Assembly (NCBI GenBank): GCA_938083195.1
Contig: CALKCK010000019.1
Span: 1 to 64,000 of the forward strand
Origin: an uncultured Pirellulaceae bacterium
GTDB lineage: Bacteria > Planctomycetota > Planctomycetia > Pirellulales > Pirellulaceae
Length of the DNA stretch: 64,000 nucleotides
Direction: 5' to 3'
Within the stretch, counting starts at the first letter, position 1, and each line of letters begins with the position of its first letter. Under the pieces are notes generated by a model. The model saw nothing but the letters and a program-made list of their open reading frames with translations, had not been told where the DNA came from and ran no database searches. Position numbers and translations under genes: made by a program. This document shows, piece after piece, positions 1 to 10,185 of this stretch.

Positions 1-1280
1 TGGCGTCCGCTTTGATTGCCACTGGCCTCACCTTTTTCGAGCATTAGGGCCTCTAAGTCGGCTAGGCCGACCTGGCCACTTTCAATTTTTTGGCCGAGTT
101 CGGAATCCCAGCTTTGATAGCGATCGGTCACAATGGAGTCAATCGCTTGATCGGCACGGATAGCCGCTGCAATTTTTAATCCACGAGCGAATGCGTCCAT
201 TCCTCCGATATGAGCGTAGAATAGATCGACTGGCTCAAAGCTCTCGCGACGAACTTTAGCGTCGAAGTTAACGCCTCCTGGGGCGAGTCCGTACTTTAGC
301 AACACCAGCATCGTCTGGGTGGTCAAGTAATAATCAGTTGGGAACTGGTCGGTATCCCAGCCAAGAAGCAAGTCGCCAGTATTGGCATCAATTGATCCCA
401 ATGCTCCCTGCATTCCCGCGTACTCGAGTTCGTGCATCATGGAATGCCCAGCTAGGGTCGCGTGGTTGGTTTCGATATTTAATTTAAAGTGATCCATCAG
501 ATCGTAGGCACGCAAGAAATTAAGGCAGGCCGCCGCGTCGGAATCGTACTGGTGCTTAGTTGGCTCTTTTGGTTTGGGTTCGATTAGGAATTGGCCTGTG
601 AATCCAATTTCTTTCGCGTAGTCAACCGCCATATGAAAGAACTGACCGAGATGATCAAGTTCCCGTTTCATATCCGTATTGTAAATGCTTTGATAGCCTT
701 CTCGACCGCCCCAAAAAACATAATTCTCTCCACCGAGTCGATGGGTTACTTCGATTGCTTTTTTGACCTGGGCTGCGGCGTAAGTGTAAACATCTAAATT
801 ACAGGTCGTTGCTGCACCATGCATAAAACGTGGGTGGGAAAACATGTTGGCGGTGCCCCACAATAACTTGACACCACTCCGATTTTGTTCGGCTTCGAGA
901 ACATCGGCGACCGCGTCAAAATTTGCGTTTGATTCACGGAGCGAGTCACCTTCGGGGGCAACATCACGATCGTGAAATGCGTAGTAGGGTACATCGAGTT
1001 TTTCAAAAAATTCAAATGCAACGCGAGCGCGATTGCAGGCGTTCTCGACCGAGTTGCTACCGTCATCCCATGGGCGAACCATGGTGCCGCTACCAAAGGG
1101 ATCGGCGCCAGTGCCTCGAAAGGTATGCCAGTAACAGACGGTGAAACGAAGGTGCTCTTTCATCGTCTTACCTTCGACGAGTTCATCCGGGTTGTACCAC
1201 CGGAATGCAAGTGGGTTATCGGACCCCGGACCTTCGTACTGAATCTTATTGATTTCTGGAAATGCGTTAGTAGTGCTCAT
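1..1280 (-). CDS. xylA: Xylose isomerase, 3' end cut by window edge
   Basis: Catalyses D-xylose to D-xylulose isomerisation in the cytoplasm. I translated the minus strand by hand because the frame runs off the window. It starts [17 protein letters not shown], carries the catalytic His/Asp segment [16 protein letters not shown], and the metal-ligand segments [28 protein letters not shown] and [10 protein letters not shown]. It runs to QSGR at base 1, which matches the stretch about 15-20 residues before the end of E. coli XylA, so the gene is probably intact outside the window. A second in-frame ATG at 1313 would add 11 residues; neither start has a clear ribosome binding site and I prefer 1280 because it fits family N-termini. 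It is divergent from a XylR-type regulator with a perfect palindrome between them, so xylose-responsive control is likely. Confidence 0.95.
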   Translation of the reverse strand, partial: MSTTNAFPEINKIQYEGPGSDNPLAFRWYNPDELVEGKTMKEHLRFTVCYWHTFRGTGADPFGSGTMVRPWDDGSNSVENACNRARVAFEFFEKLDVPYYAFHDRDVAPEGDSLRESNANFDAVADVLEAEQNRSGVKLLWGTANMFSHPRFMHGAATTCNLDVYTYAAAQVKKAIEVTHRLGGENYVFWGGREGYQSIYNTDMKRELDHLGQFFHMAVDYAKEIGFTGQFLIEPKPKEPTKHQYDSDAAACLNFLRAYDLMDHFKLNIETNHATLAGHSMMHELEYAGMQGALGSIDANTGDLLLGWDTDQFPTDYYLTTQTMLVLLKYGLAPGGVNFDAKVRRESFEPVDLFYAHIGGMDAFARGLKIAAAIRADQAIDSIVTDRYQSWDSELGQKIESGQVGLADLEALMLEKGEASGNQSGR

Positions 1281-1350
1281 GGCAGGCCCCGTAGTGGTAG
1301 GTTTTTTGTTCATTGTTTATCAATAAAAACCATTTGCCAGTAGATGATGC

Positions 1351-1373
1351 GTAAAATATCATAGATATTTTAC
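1351..1373. promoter_or_regulatory. Perfect 10-bp inverted repeat, candidate XylR-type operator
   Basis: GTAAAATATC, spacer ATA, GATATTTTAC: both arms are fully complementary. It lies in the intergenic region between divergent xylA (ATG at 1280 or 1313) and the XylR-type regulator (ATG at 1456). Location and symmetry suggest an operator controlling one or both genes. The assignment to this regulator is inference; AraC-type proteins often use direct repeats, so another dimeric repressor is possible. Confidence 0.5.
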
Positions 1374-1455
1374 CGGCTTGGCGGTGGTTGGCTTGTGTTG
1401 AAGCGACCGAAGCTGGTTTTTACTGTTCCCGGTCTTGTCTCGGATCGATTTTGAT

Positions 1456-2622
1456 ATGAAGCAACGACGTTCAGTTGCCCTTTTAGTAGAAACGTCCAAT
1501 GCCTACTCGCGCGGCCTGTTGGAGGGAGTGATTGCGTACAACAAGCAGCATGCGAATTGGTCGATGTTTATTGCAGAGCAGGAGCGGGGCGCGGATCCTC
1601 CCGGTTGGTTGCGTCATTGGAGTGGTGATGGCGTTATTGCACGAATTGAAACTGATAATATTGCGAAGGCAATTAAGAAAATTGGCCTCCCGGTTGTCGA
1701 CTTAAGTGCGGCTCGACATGTCACTGAGATTCCCTGGGCTGACACGGACGACCAGGCGATTGCGAGTTTGGCAGTCGAGCATTTTGTAGAACGGGGATTT
1801 AAGCATTTAGCTTACTGTGGAGACCCAGCATTTCGCTGGTCTGACTCTCGTTGCGAACGGTTTTCAGAGATTGTTAATCGTAAAGGATTGAAGCTTTACA
1901 CTTACCAAGCGATTTCCAGGTACGATAAAAAATTCACTCTCGATCGGGAGAAACGGAGAATTGAGAATTGGTTAAGGGGTTTGCCTCGGCCTGTGGCAAT
2001 CATGGGATGTTATGACTACAAAGCGCAGCAGGTGCTTGATGTTTGTCGGGAATTAGATTTCGCGGTACCTGAAGAAATTGCCGTGCTCGGCGTTGATAAT
2101 GATAATTTGCAGTGTGAGTTCGCCAGTCCACCTTTATCCAGTATTATTCCAGATACCCGAAGGACAGGATTCGAGGCAGCGGAGTTGCTTGATCGAATGA
2201 TGTCTGGTGAAACAGTTTCGACACAACCTTTAATTACCAAGCCGTTGGGAATTGAAACTCGAGAGTCGACAGATGTGTTGGCAATCGAGGATCGAGAAGT
2301 TGCGGTCGCGTTAAAATATATTCGTGAACATGCCAACCAGAATATTCGTGTTGCAGATGTTCTTCGGGTCACTCCGATGTCCCGCCGTGTACTTGAGGCT
2401 CGATTCAAGAAAGCAATTGAGCGAACGCCTCATCAGGAGATCCAGCGCGTCCGGATCAATCGGATTGAGCAACTGCTTCGAGAAACAGATTTGACAATCC
2501 ATGAAATTGCTGAGCTTTGTGGATACGTACACGCGGAATACCTCGCCGCTGTTTACAAGCGAGAGACTGGGAGAACTCCCAGTCAATTTCGAAAGCAAAC
2601 AGAGGTTGTGCCTCGCTCTTAA
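1456..2622 (+). CDS. xylR: XylR-type AraC family regulator with periplasmic-binding-like sensor domain
   Basis: 388-residue regulator colinear with E. coli XylR. Residues about 6-270 form a LacI/periplasmic-binding-like sugar sensor, beginning RRSVALLVETSNAYSRGLL and including the VLGVDNDNL segment followed by SPPLSSI. Residues about 280-380 form two AraC helix-turn-helix units, the second with LTIHEIAELCGYVHAEYL and TPSQFRK. An upstream in-frame TTG at 1435 would add seven residues. I chose ATG 1456 because the product then aligns with the start of the paralogue at 10186. Divergence from xylA supports xylose or a related pentose as effector. It could also act on the neighbouring convergent sulfatase gene; no evidence for that is visible. 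Confidence 0.88.
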   Translation: MKQRRSVALLVETSNAYSRGLLEGVIAYNKQHANWSMFIAEQERGADPPGWLRHWSGDGVIARIETDNIAKAIKKIGLPVVDLSAARHVTEIPWADTDDQAIASLAVEHFVERGFKHLAYCGDPAFRWSDSRCERFSEIVNRKGLKLYTYQAISRYDKKFTLDREKRRIENWLRGLPRPVAIMGCYDYKAQQVLDVCRELDFAVPEEIAVLGVDNDNLQCEFASPPLSSIIPDTRRTGFEAAELLDRMMSGETVSTQPLITKPLGIETRESTDVLAIEDREVAVALKYIREHANQNIRVADVLRVTPMSRRVLEARFKKAIERTPHQEIQRVRINRIEQLLRETDLTIHEIAELCGYVHAEYLAAVYKRETGRTPSQFRKQTEVVPRS

Positions 2623-2679
2623 CGTCGCTTTCGGGGCATCATCCAGGGTGAGGTTCACGAATTGAGCACGGTATTTTCA

Positions 2680-4272
2680 TTATTGAATTCGACCGGAATC
2701 GTGGATGGTCTGCAATTGTTTACTTAGCTCATTTACCAATGGCTTCAGCATGGGGTCGTTAATTCGATTGGTTTGTTCTTTCAAATCTGTCGAGAGTTCG
2801 TACAGTTCCCGAGGATTTAGTTTTCCATCGATTAAAAGTTGGTGGTCTGCCAGCATTTTCCATTGGCCGGGAAATTGTTTTCCATTCACCACTGGATTGT
2901 CGATCCGAATCGCAATCCACGCCGCTTCTGGGTCCTTTGCTTTTTTGCCGGCTTGGCGGGCTCCTTCGTTGTGGTCATTGTGAATGATTGCAGTTCGCTT
3001 GGACGGTGGATTATCTTTCAAAGCGGAGAGGATGCTGAAGCTATCTTCACCGTTGTTGGCACTGATAGAGGTTCCCACAATTTCGGCAAGTGTGGCTAAC
3101 ACATCCACGTGGCAGATGGGAAACGAAGAAGTTTTACCATCGTTATTCGGATCGCCGTTTCCGACTCCTCCCAGAGGCCAAGAGGCAATGAAGGGGACAC
3201 GGTGTCCACCTTCATAGATGGAACCTTTGTTGCTGCGGAGTGGCCCGGTTGCCATTTTCGCTCTCGATTCAGCACCGTTGTCGCTGGTGAAAATTAACAG
3301 GGTATTGTCGATCAAATCATGACCTTGACGTCTGGGGTCATCGTGTTGTTGAAGATAATCGATTAGCAAACCGAGAACGACATCGTTCTCGTAAATGAAA
3401 TCGCTGCGTTTACCACCGGGGTGACTTTTTCCTTTGACTTGCCGACCTTCAATTTCTTTGCAGGGATCATGGGATGTATGGTTAGAGTGGCAGGCGTAAT
3501 ACAGGAAAAATGGCTTCTTTGAGGTGTCTTGTTGGCTCAAATGGTTGTCGAGAAACTTCTTTGCCATTTTGAAATTGGTGGGGCCAGTTTCGTTCAAAAT
3601 ATATTTAGCCCTGTCGACTTGAATTCCGCCTTGAGCTGCCGGAACTCGACTGCCAGCTAGCCATCCCTGGTCTTTTGAAGTGGGATGGCTGCGCGACGTT
3701 CCGTGAAAAAAGTCAAACCCGTGATCCAAGGGGCCATCTGCAATTCCTTGAGTCAGGTCGACGTTTTGGTAATTTGACTCTGGAGCCCCTTCCGCGTTTC
3801 GATAGGTTAGTCCGCAATGCCACTTGCCTGACATGCCTGTCCGGTACCCGTTATTTTGAAGCATTGTGCCAAGCGTCACTCGGTCTGGTTCAATCAATGG
3901 GTCACCTTGGGGTCCCCAAAGAACGCTGAACTTCAATCGAGTTCGCCAGGTGTATCGCCCCGTCAAAAGTGCCTGTCGAGTCGCGGTGCACCGTGAAGAG
4001 GGTGAATGTGCGTCGGTGAAGCGAATGCCGCGTTTAGCCAACTGAACCATTGAGGGGGTTTTCACCTGATTCGGATCTAGATTGCCAGTCCAGTCTTGAT
4101 AGGCACTTGTGTCTCCCACGCCCATGTCATCGGCCATCATAATAATCACGTTAGGCAATTCTGTTGTGGTTTGCCCTGAAGCGATTAGACCGATTGAAAA
4201 GACGGCGAGAGAGAATACCAAACTGGCAACGCGAGCAGCAGTTTTCGTTTTGGGAAAAAGATGGGGTTTCAT
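2680..4272 (-). CDS. Secreted arylsulfatase-family sulfatase
   Basis: 530-residue sulfatase. An N-terminal signal peptide (residues 1-33, hydrophobic stretch VASLVFSLAVFSIGLIASG) precedes the alkaline-phosphatase-like fold. The metal-binding DD pair is in NVIIMMADDMG (about 48-49). The formylglycine motif is C95-T-A-T-R, the CxAxR variant, followed by QALLTGRYTWR. Later, LLIFTSDNGAES supplies the second metal-ligand motif. The substrate is expected to be a sulfate ester of an algal or animal glycan, but cannot be read from sequence. Start: ATG 4272 has GGAG five bases upstream; an in-frame TTG at 4302 is less likely. It is convergent with the XylR-type gene and divergent from the exporter gene at 4402. 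Confidence 0.9.
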   Translation of the reverse strand: MKPHLFPKTKTAARVASLVFSLAVFSIGLIASGQTTTELPNVIIMMADDMGVGDTSAYQDWTGNLDPNQVKTPSMVQLAKRGIRFTDAHSPSSRCTATRQALLTGRYTWRTRLKFSVLWGPQGDPLIEPDRVTLGTMLQNNGYRTGMSGKWHCGLTYRNAEGAPESNYQNVDLTQGIADGPLDHGFDFFHGTSRSHPTSKDQGWLAGSRVPAAQGGIQVDRAKYILNETGPTNFKMAKKFLDNHLSQQDTSKKPFFLYYACHSNHTSHDPCKEIEGRQVKGKSHPGGKRSDFIYENDVVLGLLIDYLQQHDDPRRQGHDLIDNTLLIFTSDNGAESRAKMATGPLRSNKGSIYEGGHRVPFIASWPLGGVGNGDPNNDGKTSSFPICHVDVLATLAEIVGTSISANNGEDSFSILSALKDNPPSKRTAIIHNDHNEGARQAGKKAKDPEAAWIAIRIDNPVVNGKQFPGQWKMLADHQLLIDGKLNPRELYELSTDLKEQTNRINDPMLKPLVNELSKQLQTIHDSGRIQ

Positions 4273-4401
4273 TGATACTCCAGTAATTTGAAAAACTCCC
4301 AAAATTTTAACCGATCCTCGGCAGATCGCCTACAATTGATTTCGCAGATGACCAGGTGAGTGGTTGGAGTATTAACTAATTACTGTGAAAAAGGCTAGGT
4401 T

Positions 4402-6705
4402 TTGAATCGAATTGATTACTTAGGGGTGAGCTTTGCGGCCGTCTGTATCGTATTTTGCTATTTCGGTTTCTCGCGAATTCAATCGAATACCGAAGACGTC
4501 CTGCAATGGCTGCCGGACCAATCCGAAGCTAGGTCAGATTACGATTTTTTTGAATCCAAATTTGGCTCAGATGATTTCCTAATCGTGACCTGGGAAGATT
4601 GTCGTCTTGGAGATGAACGGCTGGATCGGTTTACTGAATATTTGCGGAGTCAAGATTCCACCGAGTTAATTCAAAAAGTAACGAATGGTACGGAAATCTT
4701 GGAGCGTCTGAAGCGAGATTCGGATTTCTCGCGAAAGCAAATTCTTGGCCGGCTGAGTGGAGTCTTTTTTGGTGCAAGCGATCCGAATTTAACCTGTGCG
4801 TTAATTGAGTTGTCAGATATTGGGACGGCTGATCGAACTGCGTCGATGAACCTGGTGTGGGGGGCAATTGATGCAGACCCAGAACTGAATCGCGAGCAGG
4901 TTGTGATGGGGGGCTATCCTTATATTGCGACCTTCATTGATGGTCAATTGAAAAACTCGTTTCGCTATCTCTTATTGCCTTCCATTATTCTATCGACTTT
5001 GATTTCTTTGTTTTGTTTGCGAAATGGGATGCTGACACTGATCGTTTTTATTGCGGCGGTGGGAGCGGCAGCGACAAGTATTGCGTTTATTCCGATCTGC
5101 AATACAAAATATGGCGGATTGATGTCAATCATCCCAGCGCTGGTTTTTGTGCTGGCGACCTCGGGCAGTATTCATCTGATTCGATACGGATTGGAGGCGA
5201 TTGGAGACGCCCGGAAATTGTTGTCGATTGGCTGGCGCCCTTGCATCGTCTCGGCAGCGACTACTGCTGTGGGGATGTTGTCGCTGATGCGTAGCGATTT
5301 CCCTGCGATTAGAAATTTTGGGCTGTTTTGTGCAACCGGTGTCGGTTTCGCAATGTTGTTTCAGCTGATTTTAGTTCCCTGCTTGCTTGCGAGATTTGGC
5401 AAGAAGGGGCTGCGTGCACTTGCCGCCCGCAGCGAGAATGCTTCCTTTTGGACGTCGCTCATGATTTGGGTTCAACGGCGGCGGATGGCGGTTGCCTTTG
5501 TTTTTTCAATGGTGGTGCTGGCCGGTCTTCTTGGTTTGACTCGGTTGAAAGCGGAAGTTGAAGTAGAGAAGTTATTTCGTCCTGAATCAGAAATTCTGGT
5601 TTCCATTGGAAATTTGGAGAATCAATTGGGGCCATTGGACCAGACGGAATTGTTGGTTGTTTTCAATCAACCTGCTGCAGACTCGTTTCCGGACAGAGTT
5701 GCACTGGTAAAGAAAATTCAGTTGAAAGTGTCACAGTTAGAGGATGTTCACGTTATTTATTCGCTGATCAATTTTCTTCCGAACGAGCCATCAAAAAAAA
5801 CAGCTCGTAGCATGTTGAAGCGATCAGCCTACCGTAGCATTCTGAGGCGAGAGCGAGACAATCTTGCCAATGGGAACCTGTTGCATGTGGATGACGCAGC
5901 GGAAACTTGGCGAATTAGTTTGCGTTTCCCATTCGCAGAAAAAGCAAATTTTGATCGCTTGATGACGGAAGTCGAGACGGCCGCCGAGCAAGTAGTTTCT
6001 ATGTCAGATAAGTCATTGTCGTTTAGTGAACAAGCGATCGGATCAGGAGTTGATAACAGTTTTCAAAGTGATGCCGATGGATTAGCTTCGCCGTCCGATA
6101 CTCGGCCTAAATTGATTTACACTGGGAAAACGCATTTGTTCCAACATGCGCAAATAAGTTTGTTGGCAGATTTGTTTCAGAATTTTCTATTAGCTTTTGT
6201 CATCATCACGCCCATTCTGATCTTAGTTTTGCGATCGGTACCATTGGGTTTGATTGCAATGCTTCCAAATGTTTTTCCAACGTTACTGGTGTTTGGAGGG
6301 CTTGGCTGGGTTGGGATTCCCGTTGATTTGGCAATTGCGATGACTGCCTGTGTTGCGTTGGGAATTGCTGTGGATGATACAACCCATTTCTTAATTCGAT
6401 TTCGTGATTTTAATGGTCGGCTTGGGAACGTTGTGGATCCGGTCATGCAAACGATTGCGCAGTGCGGACCGGCAATGTTGCATACCACTTTGATTGGATC
6501 GGCGGGTTTGTTGGTTTATTATTTTAGTGACATGTTAGTGGTTTCGCGATTTGCATGGGCGATCTCAATTTTATTAGTGATCGCACTTTTGGCTGATGTA
6601 CTAATGTTGCCAGCGATGCTGTTTTTGTTTTCAAAATCCAAGAATGGGGACGGCGGTGCAGAGACAATTGGCCAATCTGTGTCGGTTGATTCTGAGCGAG
6701 AGTAA
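4402..6705 (+). CDS. MMPL/RND superfamily exporter
   Basis: 767-residue inner-membrane protein with the RND (HAE2/MMPL) layout. There is TM1 at about 8-25, a periplasmic domain to about 190, a group of membrane segments to about 335, TM7 near 360-378, a second periplasmic domain, and a final group about 590-750. The charged TM motif GIAVDDTTHFLIRF matches the conserved Asp motif (GxxxDY/D) of MMPL proteins and indicates proton-driven transport. Substrate unknown; such proteins export lipids or hopanoids in other bacteria. Start is TTG (4402) with AAGG/AGG upstream; no ATG lies near. The sulfatase gene at 6806 follows after 100 bp on the same strand, so cotranscription is possible. Confidence 0.85.
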   Translation: MNRIDYLGVSFAAVCIVFCYFGFSRIQSNTEDVLQWLPDQSEARSDYDFFESKFGSDDFLIVTWEDCRLGDERLDRFTEYLRSQDSTELIQKVTNGTEILERLKRDSDFSRKQILGRLSGVFFGASDPNLTCALIELSDIGTADRTASMNLVWGAIDADPELNREQVVMGGYPYIATFIDGQLKNSFRYLLLPSIILSTLISLFCLRNGMLTLIVFIAAVGAAATSIAFIPICNTKYGGLMSIIPALVFVLATSGSIHLIRYGLEAIGDARKLLSIGWRPCIVSAATTAVGMLSLMRSDFPAIRNFGLFCATGVGFAMLFQLILVPCLLARFGKKGLRALAARSENASFWTSLMIWVQRRRMAVAFVFSMVVLAGLLGLTRLKAEVEVEKLFRPESEILVSIGNLENQLGPLDQTELLVVFNQPAADSFPDRVALVKKIQLKVSQLEDVHVIYSLINFLPNEPSKKTARSMLKRSAYRSILRRERDNLANGNLLHVDDAAETWRISLRFPFAEKANFDRLMTEVETAAEQVVSMSDKSLSFSEQAIGSGVDNSFQSDADGLASPSDTRPKLIYTGKTHLFQHAQISLLADLFQNFLLAFVIITPILILVLRSVPLGLIAMLPNVFPTLLVFGGLGWVGIPVDLAIAMTACVALGIAVDDTTHFLIRFRDFNGRLGNVVDPVMQTIAQCGPAMLHTTLIGSAGLLVYYFSDMLVVSRFAWAISILLVIALLADVLMLPAMLFLFSKSKNGDGGAETIGQSVSVDSERE

Positions 6706-6805
6706 ATCGCAGGTGGTGAAAAGCGAATGGTGGCAATTGGGTGCCGATCTAGGTGAGATTGGTCGAAGGATGGTTGACTCAAAATTATGAAATGGGTGTT
6801 TTAAG

Positions 6806-8359
6806 ATGAATTCAAGTTCTCGATTCTCGATGATACTTTTTGGTTGTGTGAGTTTTGTAATTAGCGGGATTGTCCTACCGAGTTCTTCATTGGAGAAAGT
6901 TGTATCGGATGAGCTGACGGTAACCGTAGAAAAACAGCAACCCAATGTTTTGATGATCCTTGTCGATGATTTGAAACCGGCTTTAGGATGTTATGGTGAT
7001 TCCCATGCGAAGACACCTCATCTCGATGCGTTGGCAAGGCGTGGGATGCGGTTTGAGTTGGCTTATTGCAATCAAGCAGTGTGTGCTCCGTCTCGATTTT
7101 CTTTAATGCTTGGCTCGCATTCTACAACGACCGGTCTTTATGGATTAGGGAGCCAACTGCGTGAGGTGGTACCGGATGCAGTTACGATTCCACAGTATTT
7201 TTCACAGCATGGTTATCGCACTGAGTCTCTTGGGAAAATTTTTCATATCGGTCATGGCAATCTCGGTGATCCTGAGTCATTTGCTGTTGATCATTTTCAT
7301 GAAAAAGTCATTGAATATTTGGAGCCAGCAAGCACTGACGGTGGCCAATTAACGAGGGAAGAAGCTTTTTTTACGAATCAACAACTAGGGAACATCCGGG
7401 CTTTGCCGCGCGGTGCGGCGTTTGAAGCGCCCGAGACCAGCGATGAAGGATATGCTGATGGCCGAGTTGCGGCCGAGACAATCCAAAGGCTCGAAGAGGC
7501 GAAGAAAAAGCTTGCGGCTGATAAGCAGCCATTTTTTATTGCCGTTGGATTCGCCCGGCCGCATCTGCCTTTTAGCGCTCCTAAAAAATATTGGGATTTG
7601 CATGACCCAGCAAAATTGCCAATGCCTCAATTTGAGAAATTTCCCGTTGGATCTCCCGAGGCCGCGCACAAACGGGGTGGAGAAATTAATAATTACAAAC
7701 CGGTGCCGACTGATCGCGAGATGCCCGACTCCCTCAAGCGAGAGTTGGTTCATGGTTATTATGCAAGTGTAAGTTATGTCGACGCTCAAATTGGAAAAGT
7801 GATATCAGCGCTGGATCGTTTGGATTTGGCGGAAAACACGATTGTTGTGCTTTGGGGAGATCACGGATTTCATTTAGGTGATCTTGGGATCTGGACGAAG
7901 CATACGAATTACGAGCAGGCAAATCGAATTCCAATTATGTTTTCCGGGCCGGGCGTCCGAGTTGATAGTCGAACTCGTCAATTAGCCGAGTCCGTCGATA
8001 TTTACCCAACGCTTTGTGAGCTGGCTGGATTACCCAATCCTGTCGTGCCTCAACGACTGGATGGAGTTTCATTGGCGACGGTATTAAGCGATCCTGCTCA
8101 ACGCGTGCGTGGCCACGCCTATCACGCCTATCCAAAACGAAAACTGGGTCGAGCGATTCGGACGGAGCGGTATCGAATGGTTGAGTGGGCGAAGCACAAT
8201 GGTTCTGGGGGGGGGATTGATTACGAGTTGTACGATTACCAAAGCGACCCGTTCGAAAAAGAAAACCTCGCAGACAAGCGTCCCGAGGTTTTGAAAGAGT
8301 TGAAGGCTATTTTGGCGAGTTATCCCCCACCCGTCACACGATCTAAGAAGAAAAAGTAA
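6806..8359 (+). CDS. Secreted sulfatase, iduronate-2-sulfatase-like
   Basis: 517-residue sulfatase. The N-terminus has a hydrophobic segment (about 8-24) consistent with a signal peptide or anchor. Metal ligands are in NVLMILVDDLKPALGCYG (D54, D55). The formylglycine motif is C93-A-P-S-R followed by FSLMLGSHSTTTGLYG. Further segments typical of the iduronate-2-sulfatase group are GKIFHIGHGN, FFIAVGFARPHLPF and VVLWGDHGFHLGDLGIWTKHTNYE. Expected to remove sulfate from a polysaccharide uronic acid or sugar; exact substrate unknown. The gene is convergent with the next sulfatase, with only 19 bp between their stop codons and no obvious terminator between them. Confidence 0.92.
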   Translation: MNSSSRFSMILFGCVSFVISGIVLPSSSLEKVVSDELTVTVEKQQPNVLMILVDDLKPALGCYGDSHAKTPHLDALARRGMRFELAYCNQAVCAPSRFSLMLGSHSTTTGLYGLGSQLREVVPDAVTIPQYFSQHGYRTESLGKIFHIGHGNLGDPESFAVDHFHEKVIEYLEPASTDGGQLTREEAFFTNQQLGNIRALPRGAAFEAPETSDEGYADGRVAAETIQRLEEAKKKLAADKQPFFIAVGFARPHLPFSAPKKYWDLHDPAKLPMPQFEKFPVGSPEAAHKRGGEINNYKPVPTDREMPDSLKRELVHGYYASVSYVDAQIGKVISALDRLDLAENTIVVLWGDHGFHLGDLGIWTKHTNYEQANRIPIMFSGPGVRVDSRTRQLAESVDIYPTLCELAGLPNPVVPQRLDGVSLATVLSDPAQRVRGHAYHAYPKRKLGRAIRTERYRMVEWAKHNGSGGGIDYELYDYQSDPFEKENLADKRPEVLKELKAILASYPPPVTRSKKKK

Positions 8360-8378
8360 ATGCAAATTGAACTGGCTA

Positions 8379-10046
8379 TCAAGTTCCTGGTAGGCGCTTT
8401 TTGCTTTTAGGGGATTGCTTGTTTTTCTTTTTTTGATTGAGAAACTGGTACATGTTGAACCGTTCCGGGTAGGCGACACCGGTTTTATCTGCCCAGGTTT
8501 TCCACATGGCAACCATTTCCTGTTGTTTCGGAGCGTTTGATTTGGCGAGATTTTTCATTTCAGTTCGATCGGTTGACAGATCGTAAAGTTCCCATGGTTT
8601 TTGATACTCGCGAACCAGTTTCCAGTTGCCCCAACGCACGGCGGCGTTTCCTTCGTGTTCCCAGAAAACAGGTTCTTGATGAATGGGGGAATTGCTGCCT
8701 TGCAGTACGGGGACTAACGAATTGCCAACGCAGGGAGGGAGATTTTCAGGGTACGTTGCGCCGGCAAGTTCAACGCAGGTCGCCATGAAATCCGGCAGGT
8801 AGCCAAATTGTCGAATGAACTTGCCACGCTTACTCGATGCGATTCCTTTCGGCCAGAAAGCAATCATTGGTGTTGAGGCTCCGCCTTCATGGAGAAAATG
8901 TTTGTAGAGTCGGAATGGCGTGTTGGAAGCGTTTGCCCAGGCGAGTCCTTGGCGAATTCCATCAACGGTTTCTAAAGGCGAGTTTTTTTCCCAGCCTTTT
9001 TGGTAACGTCCAAGGACGCCGCCTTCCTGGCAGGCTCCATTATCCGAGAGGAATAAGATAAGTGTATTGTCTAAAACGCCGCAATCTTTGAGGTGTTCAG
9101 TAAGCTTTCCTACGTTTTGATCAATGGAGTCAATACATCCCGCGTAGGCCGCTTGAATCGTGTCTAGCTCGTCTTGTTTTTCATTGGTGAGTGAATCCCA
9201 TTTCGGCCCAACGTGCGGAGCAGGAGTAACGTTTTTGGCAAATAAACCTAAATCTTTTTGTTTTTGCAAACGGGTTTTCATGAGCGCTTCCCAGCCGTCT
9301 CGATACTTACCTTTGTATTTTTCGAAGTCCTTTAACTTTGGTTGCAGTGGCCAATGAGGGGCGTTGTAGGCAAGGTAAAGGAAAAATGGACGGTCGTCTT
9401 CTTTGGTCACTTGCGAAATATATCGACAGGCTTCATCGGTGAAAGTGTCGGTGCTGTAAAAGTTTTCATCGGTTTCAACTGGTTGGTTGTCGCGAGACAT
9501 GGTGCGCCCGTTGCCCGGTTTGAAATAATTAAATGCACCGGATAAACCGCCATAAAAATGTTCAAAACCTCTTTGGCTTGGCCATGTTTTTTTGTCGTTG
9601 GCCCCTAAGTGCCATTTGCCAGTCATCAGAGTGTGGTAACCGGAGCCTTGTAATACTTGAGCGATCGTGGCGCAGTTGTCATTCAAGTAACCCTGATACG
9701 GGCCAGTAAATCCCAACGGCTGGTTGGGCGGAGCAGTCATGTGCCCGATTCCAGTTTGGTGCGGATGCAGTCCAGTCATCAAACTTGCTCGCGTAGGGCA
9801 ACAGCGGCCGGAATTGTAGAATTGTGTAAATCGAAGTCCTTCGCTGGCAAGGCGATCAACATTGGGTGTTTCAATTTCACTTCCGTAACAGCCGATATCC
9901 GAAAACCCCATATCGTCCACAAGGATGATTACGATATTGGGCCGGTCGGCATTTTCTGCGGAATCTTCGCCCCTCAGAGCTCTCGAAGGGGGGGCTGCGG
10001 AGCTAAGTGCAAAAACTAAGATAAAAGCGATTGCCATTGGACGCAT
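8379..10046 (-). CDS. Secreted arylsulfatase
   Basis: 555-residue arylsulfatase with a signal peptide (MRPMAIAFILVFALSSAAPP). Metal-binding DD is in NIVIILVDDMGFSDIGCYG. The formylglycine motif is C82-C-P-T-R followed by ASLMTGLHPHQTGIGHM, the classical bacterial arylsulfatase form. The second metal site is in LILFLSDNGAC. The ORF extends upstream to 10076, but ATG 10046 has AAAGGA seven bases ahead and gives a clean signal peptide, so I chose it. The C-terminus is Lys-rich (about 540-555). Divergent from the second XylR-type regulator at 10186, which suggests local control by that protein. Confidence 0.92.
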   Translation of the reverse strand: MRPMAIAFILVFALSSAAPPSRALRGEDSAENADRPNIVIILVDDMGFSDIGCYGSEIETPNVDRLASEGLRFTQFYNSGRCCPTRASLMTGLHPHQTGIGHMTAPPNQPLGFTGPYQGYLNDNCATIAQVLQGSGYHTLMTGKWHLGANDKKTWPSQRGFEHFYGGLSGAFNYFKPGNGRTMSRDNQPVETDENFYSTDTFTDEACRYISQVTKEDDRPFFLYLAYNAPHWPLQPKLKDFEKYKGKYRDGWEALMKTRLQKQKDLGLFAKNVTPAPHVGPKWDSLTNEKQDELDTIQAAYAGCIDSIDQNVGKLTEHLKDCGVLDNTLILFLSDNGACQEGGVLGRYQKGWEKNSPLETVDGIRQGLAWANASNTPFRLYKHFLHEGGASTPMIAFWPKGIASSKRGKFIRQFGYLPDFMATCVELAGATYPENLPPCVGNSLVPVLQGSNSPIHQEPVFWEHEGNAAVRWGNWKLVREYQKPWELYDLSTDRTEMKNLAKSNAPKQQEMVAMWKTWADKTGVAYPERFNMYQFLNQKKKNKQSPKSKKRLPGT

Positions 10047-10185
10047 GCGGGATTCCTTTATTGGTTTGGTGGTCACTGGTCATGTGTTAGAGTTTAGAGG
10101 TGACGCAAGGCTGGCCTTATTCTAATCCATGAGTGTGGTTGGATTCTATGCCTTTAATTTTGATTGCCAAATTCTGGTTGTGAAT

